This document shows positions 23,665-33,346 of a DNA stretch of 64,000 nt, in pieces. The stretch is from Luscinia megarhynchos (lineage: Eukaryota > Chordata > Aves > Passeriformes > Turdidae): the NCBI GenBank assembly GCA_034336665.1, contig CM067592.1, forward strand, positions 55,356,473 through 55,420,472. The letters run 5' to 3'. Numbering within the stretch: the stretch's first letter is position 1; each line of letters opens with the position of its first letter. A program made the position numbers and the translations under genes. The notes below the pieces were generated by a model that worked only from the letters and a program-made list of their open reading frames with translations, ran no database searches and had not been told where the DNA came from.

Positions 23665-24225
23665 TGTAAGCACAACTAACCAATATTTTACTGAGAGCTT
23701 TTCTCCAATTAATAAGAGAGGTCAAAATTAGGTCAGAGATTAGCTAAGAAGTTTTAGTTAACCCTGAGCTAATAGTGACCTTTTGTTTAGGCATGGATAA
23801 ACAATATAATTTGTCTGGTTGTACTAGCAAAGCTTATATAACCTTTTTTCTTCTCCCAGTCTAGATAAATCCGGCATCTGTCACTAAATTCAGCAAAGCT
23901 GAATTAGTTTTGACAAATCTGAAGCAAACCAGTCTCATATGATTAATGATAGTGTAGATGCACTTTTGTTCACATTGGAACAGAGAAAGGGCATGTTTAT
24001 TCCTGTAGCCGACCAATCTGCAGGCTAACTTTGGAGTCTGAAGTTGCAATCTTGTGCAATTTGTGTACACGGCCTTGTGTGTGATGCTGTGTCCAGTTCC
24101 AGGGTTGATATGGCTCCTGCTGGGCTGGTAATCTTCCTTCCCTGTACCCTGGGACATGGTCAATAATTCCTTGAGGAAACATGGGTATCAATAAAGCTTC
24201 ATTGTTAATGTCATATTTACATATA
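23665..24225 (+). mobile_element. Candidate LTR-like segment
   Basis: Signals in LTR-like order on the + strand: a possible TG start near 23665, CCAATATTTT near 23681, TATATAA at 23835-23841, and a TATCAATAAAGCTTCATTG block with AATAAA at 24190-24195. The TATA-to-polyA distance of about 355 bases suits an LTR. I found no clear target duplication, and the edges are guesses. It may instead be unique sequence with chance signals. No coding frame matters here. Confidence 0.3.
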
Positions 24226-26551
24226 TGGATTCACGTTTAATGTTGTATATGTTAATTTAATTTACCTTACTTAAAATTCATCTCAAGGAGCAGTGTTTCT
24301 TTTGACCTACATTGTGAAGTTTATTTTCCTAGGCAGAAGATTAAGTGTGTCTTTACATAATATGTGAGTTTATATTATAGACAACAGAAAGAAATCTGTA
24401 TTACAGCCTGAGATTCATAGCCATCTGCAAAATGCCTTAGAATTACAAGATCAGAGAAATAGTTGCCTTAATTGAGTTATAATCCTACATTAAATACTCT
24501 TGTGCGTGCAATCTGTGCAGAGTTTTCATGTTCTTCAGCAAAGGACAAATTCTGCACAGCTTACAAAAAGCATGTTTTTAGCTTTGTTGATTCCTCTTGT
24601 TCTTTTAATTTTGCTCCTGTGGATAACAGGATTTTGTAGGATCTCATGCTGGATGCATGGAAGCTTCTAATTGCTAATTTCCTCTGTTGTGCAATACTAG
24701 ATCAATTGATATGCAACAGTTACTAAAGAAATTAGAAACAATGCATTGCAAACCTCCACGCATTTTTTTTTTTGAGATTTTTGTATATCCCAGCTCAGCT
24801 ATAATGTAGTGAACATTGTGTAGGTGCCACACAGCAGCCACATGAAGTACAGTTTCAGATTTATTTGAAGCCATCAAACACAAAACACAATACTTCTTAA
24901 GTGGAACTGCATGATTTTAAAAATGTGCACAATGTAAGAGGAGGAATTTAGAAAGTTTGCTTTCAGGTATTTTGGATTCAGAATTTGCCCATAAATACAT
25001 TACCTCAAAGAAATGAATCCTCTGAAGTCCAAACTCTCTTGACAGAAGCTGTGTGTGATGAAGTAGCACTCTTTGGAAGCAATTTCATTAGAATGAATTT
25101 AATTTGCAATTTTGCTTTGCTGTAATGGTAAATCTGTTTCATTTTTCCCTTACCAAAAGATTAATGAGTGAAACCCATCAGTCTAACAAGATATTGATTA
25201 AAAAGGAAAGAATGTGTTTCCTTCTCATGTTTGATCCTTTGTCCTTGTCCACTTTGTACTTCCAAATATTGCTACCAAAATGAAATCTGCTTTCTATGTG
25301 CCCCAATGTCATGTGTTGGGAAACTGGTAGCATGGATAGCAGGCTTTTGAACAGATGCAAATATTTTTCCAAGAGGAGAACTGTTAATTCACCATATTTT
25401 CATAGTCTGTTGGACTAAGTTTGTGAAAGAAAGACAAAGATGTAAATGTATTAAAATAAGAACACAAACCACACCTCCCTTTTTGTTTTTAAAAGCTTTC
25501 CTATTTAAGAGACACTCAGGATAAACATAAATGTATTTTTCTTCAAGATTCTACTTTTGTTGTCTCATAACCCCATACTATCCATAAATTACTCTTTTAT
25601 TAGTTTTCCTTGAGATAAAAAGGAAACTTTTCAACTGACTTCAAAAGAGGCAAAAATTATTTTAAGACCAAGGGTTTTCCTCTCAACTGCTACATTAGAT
25701 AAAAAATTGCTTACACTGCATTATTTTCTTAACTTCCCTGCTTGTTTTGAAATTTAATTAAAAGCTGGACTTTTTAAAAGAGATAGTGATTCATGTTTTT
25801 CTCTTGATGTTTGTGTGTTTTGTGTCTATATACATGAATGCACATAAATTTTATATTTGTTTCTGCCTCAAAGCAATAAAATATCTAATTTACTGTATTA
25901 TGTTCCACTGTATCTGAATTTGTTCACATGTGCTGATATTAAAAATCCTAATCCTTTTTTGTGTCTTTTCAACATCATTTAATCAGTTAATGAGGAGATG
26001 TGACTTTGTGTATGCTATTTGAAGAAAAAGGATTACTTTGTTATCCATTGAAACCTGCATGAAGACTAAATTGCTGTGGCAATTTCTCAAGCATTTCAGT
26101 TTCAGACCTCTCTTCCCTCTTTCTGCAGTGGTGGCTGACTCCTGTTTGGTACCACACAAACATGCCCATCTTCCCACACTGAAACACCACACAAGTACTG
26201 CATCTCCAGCTCCATGCCTAGTAGGTGCAATGAGATAACCATTCTGTATCTCACCCACAATTTCTTCTTTCCCAAATTGCTATAACTTGGTAGTTGAAAA
26301 ACAAAATAAAATGAAACCAAAACCAACAGAACTGTTGCTGTTCTTATGCAGCTATTTCTTATCTCCCTTCTACAAAAGTTACACTTTAAGGACTTTCTAA
26401 TTGCCTTGGTTAAGAGGTTTGTTCTTTGTGTTCCTATTCACAATCCTTCCAGAGTCCCAGCCCTGAGACCTGCTGCTTTTGCCTCATAGGCACAGATAAC
26501 AGAAGAAAATAAAGGGAGAAGAGTCTGTGTTCTAAGTAGGATAAGAGACTA
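24226..26551. other. AT-rich intergenic DNA, no gene seen
   Basis: Unique AT-rich sequence with a T run at about 24765-24775. The overlapping open frames around 26000-26326 on both strands do not resemble known proteins. Nothing further is supported. Confidence 0.4.
26547..26551. repeat. Left target-site duplication GACTA
   Basis: GACTA immediately precedes the solo LTR and is repeated at 27138-27142 on the far side. A canonical TG/CA boundary would place one extra T between this copy and the LTR. Confidence 0.75.
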
Positions 26552-27137
26552 TTGTGGTTTAACCCAAGCCAGCAGCCATGCCCCAGGCAGCCACTTGTTT
26601 GAACCCCCACCAGCAGGATCTGGAAGAGAACTGGAAGGGTAAAAGTAGGAAAACTCATGGATTGAGCTAAAGACAGTTAAATAGGGAAAGCAAAAGTTGT
26701 GCATAAGAGCAAAGCAAAATAAAGAACTAATTCACTGCTTCCCATGGCAGGCAGGTGTTCAGTCATCTCCAGGAGAGCAGGGCCCCATCAAGTGTAGCAG
26801 TGATATGGGAAGATAAATGCCATCACTCTGAACATCCCTCTCTTCCTTCTTCCACTAGCTTTATGTGTCGAGCAAGATGCCATGTGGTCTGGAATATCCC
26901 TTGGGTCAATTGGGGTCACCTGTCCCAACTGTGTCTCCTCCCAGCCTCCCAGGCAACTTCCTCACCAGTGTTGCAGCATGAGCAGTGGAAAAGGCCTTGG
27001 CTCTCTGTAAGCCATGCTCAGCAATTACAACAGCGTCTCTGTATTATCAACCCTGTATCCAGCACAAATCCAAAACACAGACTGATATCCATCACTGTGA
27101 AAAAAATTAACTCCACCACAGCCAAAACAATGACACA
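26552..27137 (-). mobile_element. Solo ERVL-type LTR with target-site duplication
   Basis: I recognise this as the common avian LTR that on the minus strand starts near TGTGTCATTGTTTTGGCTG and ends GGGTTAAACCACA. Landmarks in order on the minus strand include a GTTAATTTTTTTCACAG block, AAGGCCTTTTCC, GGGATATTCCAGACC, a TATA-like CATAAAGCTAG (about 26856-26866), CTGAACACCTGCCTGCC, and AGTTTTCCTACTTTTACCC. GACTA occurs on both sides (26547-26551 and 27138-27142), consistent with a 5-bp target duplication. The length of about 586 bases is near full for this LTR type. No internal retroviral genes are present, so it is a solo LTR left by recombination. The open frame at 26755-27147 lies inside the LTR and is not a gene. 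Confidence 0.88.
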
Positions 27138-27142
27138 GACTA
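27138..27142. repeat. Right target-site duplication GACTA
   Basis: This GACTA abuts the LTR end (ATGACACA) and matches the left copy at 26547-26551. Confidence 0.75.
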
Positions 27143-30100
27143 GGTAAAAGTTGTATGGCTGCTATAAAGCTTAGTACTTGTCATTGTGGCTTAGTGTTTC
27201 ACATGCCAGGATTGCCTTGTTTATGAGGTATATCCTAGGTTAGCTGCATTGGTTTAGTGGTTTAATATTTCCTAGATATTTCTTTGAATCCTACTGTATT
27301 TCCTAAAAAATGCTAATTACTTTAGTATGTAAGAAGGTACTGCTATTATTAAGCAGAAGAATTGCTGTACCTGTGGGACCATGAAGCAGTAACTGAGATC
27401 CTCAGAAAGATGCTTTTGGACTTGAATGCTAAGATTTGCTCTCAATAGAGATACCAAAGAGTATATACAAAATACTTACATCACAAGACGTACCAACTTT
27501 ATGTGTTAGTGGAAAAGAATACAAAAAAATACAAAAAAAATATTTTCAAATTAATAATATATAAACCATTTGCTACTTACATACTTGAATGGAAATATAG
27601 ATAATGCATTTTAAAATGCATGTTATTATTAGAAGTTTATTACCATTTTAAAATATGATTTAAAAGGAAAATTGAATTTCTATGAAATGAAATAGTCTTG
27701 GTTCTAGTTACTTGTTTTCCTTTTATTGCTGGCTCATATATATATATGTATATAAAATGTGTAGATTAATAATAAGTTTCTAGTGGGATTTTTATATGTT
27801 CTTTTAAAAGATATTTTAAGGTGGATATACTGAGAAATGGGTCATATATTTGTCATGATTAAGCATTTGCAGAATTGAGGTCACATACATTACGTTTGAT
27901 TTTTTTTCCCATAATTACCAGAAGAAGGTAATGAGGAAAAAATTATTCTGTTCTATATTAATGTTTCAGCTTATGGTGCTTCATTATACTTGAAGTGGTC
28001 CTCTAAGGGATTTTAAGTTCATCCAAAATCAAGTTCCCTATTTTTTTCAGGGATTAGATAGGATGTCTTCAGTCACTTCTAGATGGCTGGTGTATGCCAA
28101 GTATGGAGTCAGTATTGAAAGGAATACTAGGTTTAGATGGAAAGTTCATTCATATAATTTTCTCTAGAAAGATTATGTGGATTTTCTTTTTGCCGGCAAA
28201 TGAAATTCCATAGAATAGTGTCTTGTTTTCTCTTCTGATGTTTTTTTCATGGGAGTTTAATAGAGCTGTACATAACTGGAATCTTTCTGGTCATTCTGTT
28301 TCATTCTGCAATGTATCAATAATGAATTAGTTAATGAAAGGTGCTGGTAGTCAGGTATTTGCCAAAAACATTGAACAGTTATGATCTGTGACCCTTGCCT
28401 TATCCAAAGACATTTTCTTTCAGTTCCTTGAGCAGGCATTTGTAGGAGATAACATATGTGCTTCACTTATCTTGAAACTGTTGTGAGATAATTCATACTC
28501 TAGGCTTTGTTCACCTGTGTCCTGCCAGACAGACAACAGCTCTTCTCTCTGGGGAGCACTTGGATTCCTGTGATCAGTGAGAGTTTCTTTAGCCCAGCAG
28601 GCTGAACCTGCACCTCAGCCTGCAAAACTAAATCCTCCCTGCCTCTCTGTTCAGACAGCAGTCGTGTTTCTTTTTGACCCTGTTGTCACAGTGGAATCAC
28701 AGATGATATTTTGCAGAGCTATTCTGGTACTGTTGGGGCATTATGTGCTTTTGATATGAAAAAGGTGAGCATTAGTTTGTGTTGCAGTTACTGTTTACTA
28801 GGGATTTGTCTGAAATGAAAAAAAATAAAATGTCAGTATTGTCTGATAATAAAGGACAAAATATGAAAGCAAAATTTTAAGGGCCAGATTTTACACTTTA
28901 TCTAGGAGTTCCTAACAGGAGGTCCTTGCTTATATGCCCTTCTCAAGATGTGAGGAAAATCACAGCCCTTCTGTTCCAGAGAATAGAAAAACAGTTCTAT
29001 CTTTCTATCTCTAGAGGCATGTATCACTTCAAAGATGGGGGAAAGGGGAATGACTACAGTGTAGCTCAAAACTGTAATGCTGAATATCACTGCTTTAAAA
29101 GTGAATCTGTGCATGGATGCAGCCTCTTCTGTAGGATATGTCCTCTTTAAAGTTTTTAAGGACATCAAGAGAAATTTAGATGTACTTAATAATCAAGCAA
29201 GAAATCTGTCAGCATTGTTGACCTCAGACATAAATTGCTCTAAATTATTGTTTTCATAATGTGTATATGAGAAGGTAGTAGTAAGTCAAAGTGATAATGA
29301 AATTTGAGGAGAGGGAATTGAGTATTTCTCTTTCTGTTTTTAAGGGTAGTTCTAAAATTCAGAAGAACAGGACAAATTGCTAGAGGAATTGAATTAGAAG
29401 TAGAGAGCGGTATGAGTTACAGAATGAGAGAGTTTCTCCCAATTTGCATCTGCTCTGCCTAGCACCTTGAAATCAGAAAAAACTGATATGAATTTGATAA
29501 CATTTTGCAGAACTGATTCAGTCTATGTCTTCATATTCTGTTGAAATTAATCATTTTTTAAAAAAGGTCTTTTGCTGCCCTTTTCAGAGATATGAACTTT
29601 TCCTTTGTGAAGTTTTGGATTATATTCTAGTGATTTGGATTAAATTCACTGGAAGTTTTACAGTTAGCAGATTTTTAGTTTGCAGGGCTTTTTGCCTGTA
29701 AAATACTGAGTATATTCTGTCTCCAAAATTACTGAAGCAACTACAGAAGATAGAAACCTATTTGCATGCTGTATATGTTTTCAGTTTTCATGATGAAATA
29801 TCATCCTTCTGAAATAACTGTACAAATTGTGTCTATTCAGTATCAACAGGTGATTTTCATTTCCTTTATAAGTTCATCTGAAGTTACAATCATATTAGTG
29901 CCTTTATTTTGAGACAATTGCTACTTCCTAAAAGTAGATGTTTGGCAAGTAGTTACTTATACCAAAATTTATTTATATCCAAATGTTACAAATATCTACC
30001 TATTTGTATTTCTTCACTAATTCTTAGAAACTTTGTCATCTGCCCAACAGATTACCCATGTTTCAGTCTAACATTCTGTTCCTGATGTGTGGCAGGTAAT

Positions 30101-31299
30101 CCATGATCATGAATAAATTCTTCATACACTACTTCTTTCTTGGGGAAAAAATGCAATGCTTTTCATTAACAACAGAATTTAATAAAGGGGAAAAAATAAA
30201 ATATGACAGGAGTATTCTGCTGAGTGATTCTTCCAGTTAAGTTGATGATTTCTACAGTGGCATGCCTCATGAATAATTCAGGTAAGATGGAAGCAAGTGC
30301 TTTGCTGGCCAATGACTCAGTGAAGAAATTGTGTTGGAACCAAAGCATTCTATGTAAAATGCATGATACTCTTAATGCTAATGTTTAAGTATTAATAAGT
30401 TTTATCCTATAGGATTACCAGGGTGCAGTAGGGTTGAACCCCAAGCAGAACTCATGTATATCACTTCTGAAGCTGTCACAAATGCTCTGTTTTAAAAAGG
30501 TCCCAAGTGAAGGGTCACTGTTGTTTAACATAGCAGCAGGCTCCAGATCTCAGGTAAGCTAAAAAGCTAAAAACTAAAAGAGAGACAAAGTTTTACAGAT
30601 GGTTGTGGAAGCTCTAGTGAAGAAGCAGGTACTCCACACTATGTTGTGCTGCTTCCTGAAGAGTTACATTTCTTTGAGTAAACAATTTGAGCAGCAACAC
30701 AAGCAAGCTTTACTAGAAACATCTTTTAAAAATGATCTATGGTAGCTCATGTAAGAAGTGCATAGTAAATACCAACTGTTGTGTTTTAATTTGCATATTC
30801 ATTAAATAAATATATTTGTTGAGAAAACATGCCTAGTTGTGAATGCAGCCAGTGGATGCTTGAGTTATTCAGAAGATAATGACTTTTATCTGAAAATCTT
30901 TGAAGAGTTTAAAGAGGTTTCTTAATTTCTGCATTTTTACTGTGGTGCAAAAACCTGCTAACTTGTTTCTTAAAGGGAGTTTTTGAGAAGTTAATGGATT
31001 TGTTGTGGCATTCCGATTTGTTTGTTTCATTAGGGCTGTTTGGTAAGGCAGGAGTTCGTGCTGCAGCAACTGTGTGTGTTGGAGGTCTCCCTGAGGAATG
31101 TATGGCTGGAGACTGAGCCTTTTGCTTCTGCTTTACCTTCACTGTGGCATTGCACACTGGCATAAGGACTCCTCTGCAGCATGTAAAATTTGTTTTAACA
31201 TCCCAGAGCTGAAAATGTGTTATAATGTGCAGTGGCATTCAAAATTTCACTGCAATATCTGGATAGTTACTGCACAAGTTCTTTTCCCCTTCTTAGCTA
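27143..31299. other. AT-rich intergenic DNA, no gene seen
   Basis: Unique AT-rich sequence. It includes a TATATA tract at 27735-27755 and an 18-bp perfect palindrome, ATGCATTTTAAAATGCAT, at 27604-27621. Short open frames around 28902-29168 and 30909-31238 have no recognisable domain. Confidence 0.4.
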
Positions 31300-31930
31300 T
31301 GTTATCCCTGCCAGCATTGCTGACAGGCTCAGTCTTGGCCAGCAGCAGGTCCATCTTGGAGCCAGCTGGAACTGACTTTGTCTGTCATGGGGAAAGCTGC
31401 TGGCACCTTACTACAGAAGGTACCCCTGCAGCTCCTTCCCCTCCCAAACTTGCCCCAGAATTGCAGTACTGTGTGCTTGCACCACTGACAACACAGCTGC
31501 AGGACAAGGTTCCCAAGCCCAGAGCAGCACACATGAAACAAAGATCAAGGAAAAAACTGATAGCTTTAAGGAGTACAGGGACAGCTGAAAAGTGGCAGCT
31601 CTGTTGGGATTTGGGCACCCGTGGTATCTTTGTGCTACAAGAACGGTGGTCAGACCCTTACTCAAAATAACCCACAGATGGTCTGGCAAGGATTCCATCA
31701 TCAGGACTTCAGAGAAAGACACCCACCCCACCCCGCCAGGAGTGGCAAATATCTGTCCAGCCTCAGGAGAGTCACCTTTCCAAACAAAGGCCATTGTTTC
31801 TGCACAAGAAGGCAGGCAGTGCCTCGGGAACATGGAAAGCTGCTACCCTTCTGTGCAACACTGCATGCAACAGGCCATGGCACAGGTCACTGCATTCAAG
31901 AGCAGCATTAAGAAGTATGTGGAACTGTTG
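31300..31930. other. GC-richer block, possible LTR-related repeat
   Basis: A G+C-elevated stretch with overlapping open frames on both strands. The phrase GAGCCAGCTGGAACTGACTT near 31359 and the following GTCTGTCATGGGG resemble an avian interspersed repeat I have seen, probably LTR-derived, but I cannot name it. It joins the CR1 tails that start near 31936. The open frame 31098-31670 (190 codons) is likely incidental. Confidence 0.3.
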
Positions 31931-31935
31931 AAGTG

Positions 31936-32045
31936 AGTCCAGAGGAGTGTCATGAAAATTACTGGAGAGCTGGAACACCCCTGCTGTGAAGACAGGCTGA
32001 GAGTTGGAGTTTTTCACCCTGAGGGAGGTAAAGCCTCCAAGTACG
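31936..32045 (+). mobile_element. CR1 LINE 3'-UTR fragment
   Basis: GTCCAGAGGAGTGTCATGAA, then GCTGGAACACCCCTGC and GAAGACAGGCTGAGAGTTGG, are the sense CR1 motif that precedes the 3' end (family form: GAGGGCTGGAGCACCTCTCC and GAAGACAGGCTGAGGGAGTT). It is short, diverged and truncated on both sides, with a second sense CR1 fragment following. Confidence 0.75.
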
Positions 32046-32069
32046 TACCGTGACAGCATCAGGCACAGA

Positions 32070-32610
32070 ACCGGGCATTGGATGAGGGAGCCGGATTGTG
32101 CTGCTCTGCTCTGCATGGGAGCAGCCTCGCCTCAAGTTCTGGGGGCAGCTTTGGCTGCCACAACGTAAGAAAGATATTGAGCTGCTAGAGAGCGTCTGAA
32201 GGAAGCAACCAAGAGTGTGAAAGGTCTCAAGGGCAAGACTTATAATGAGGAGCTGAGGTCACTTGGCACGTTCAGCCTGGAGGAGGCTGCAGGAGGGGTT
32301 TGCAACTTCCACAGGTAGGGCAGTGGGCAGTAGGTGCTGATGTCGCCTGTCTTGTGACAGTGATGAGATAAAACGGAATGGAATGAAGCTGCTGGCTGGC
32401 ACCTAGGAAAAAGTCCTTCCCTGAGAGGGTGGTCAGTCACTGGAACTTGTTTCCTGGGGAAGCGGTCAACATGTCAACAAGCCTGGCAGAGTTCAAAGGG
32501 TGTCTGGATGACAGCTATGTGGTTTATTTTTTTATGTAGTTCTGCAAGACCCAGGTATTTGGACCCAATGATTCTTAAAAGGGCCCCTTCCAAATTTAGA
32601 TATACTACAG
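32070..32610 (+). mobile_element. CR1 LINE 3'-UTR fragment
   Basis: A sense CR1 tail. GAGCCGGATTGTGCTGCTCT near 32088 starts it, followed by TGGGGGCAGCTTTGGCTGCC, a GAGAGCGTCTGAAGGAAGCA block, GCTGAGGTCACTTGGCACGT, GGAATGGAATGAAGCTGCTG, TTCCCTGAGAGGGTGGTCAG and GGCCCCTTCCAAATTTAGAT. The order matches the CR1 3' UTR up to just before the terminal repeats, which are eroded or lost. Confidence 0.82.
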
Positions 32611-33251
32611 TTACATTACTCTACTACACATCTAAGGTAATTGGTTGAAATACCACTAAGCACTATTTCCCCATTACTTGGCAATGTAACAGCTTTCTGT
32701 TTTTATACAAGTTGACAATTTGTACTTGGCAGCTTTTGTTATGAATAGAATTAATTGTGTATAGCTCTTGCATACAATCCTTGTCTTGTAGTGTTCCTTC
32801 TAGGATATAATAGGTTTAATTAAACCTACTCAGTTTGACAAAACATATTTTAATGATGCTCTGTAATGCCAGAGATTTTGCATTTAATGCACTTAGAGCT
32901 TATTGACACACAAAGCAGTTGTGACATGTTTATATTGAATCAAAACTCTGTTTTAATAAAAAATGACAGAGTATTTATGACGCCGTGATACATAGGTCAT
33001 TGATTATTAAGGATGACATCATTTCACGAAAGTAGATGTGATTGCTCTGAAATGTAATGACAGTTTTAGAAAGATTATCAGTACTTCAGCCTCCCTATGG
33101 CTTTCGATTTCCTTTCAGTTAATTAACTTTAAAGATATTAATTCTAGAAAGCAGGTCAGATTCAACTGCAGCAAATAAAACATCAGAAATACGGGTTAAA
33201 CCAAAATAAGTCTCTACATTTTAGTCCTTAAATCTCAAATTATACATGGTT
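32611..33251. other. Unique intergenic DNA between CR1 fragments
   Basis: Unique AT-rich sequence with a perfect 18-bp palindrome, TAGGTTTAATTAAACCTA, at 32811-32828 and a motif-rich segment at 32930-33075 that resembles conserved non-coding DNA. No gene is seen. Confidence 0.4.
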
Positions 33252-33346
33252 GAGTTGGGGTATCTCATGCAGGGCCAGAAGTTGGACTCAGTGATCCTGA
33301 TGGCTTCCTTCAAACTCCACACATTTTATAATTCTATAATTGTATG
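33252..33346 (+). mobile_element. Short CR1 LINE 3' end
   Basis: CAGGGCCAGAAGTTGGACTC, then AGTGATCCTGATGGCTTCCT and TCTATAATTGTATGA, match the last 90 or so bases of an avian CR1 tail (family form: GGGCCAGGAGTTGGACT, GATGATCCTTGTGGGTCCC, ATTCTATGATTCTATGA). It is strongly 5'-truncated, with a decayed terminal repeat. Confidence 0.8.

Noticed and set aside
26755..27147. 130-codon open frame as a gene
   Set aside because: It is contained almost entirely within the solo ERVL-type LTR.
31098..31670. 190-codon open frame as a gene
   Set aside because: It begins with a hydrophobic, signal-like stretch, but it crosses a probable repeat block, overlaps open frames on the other strand and matches nothing I know.
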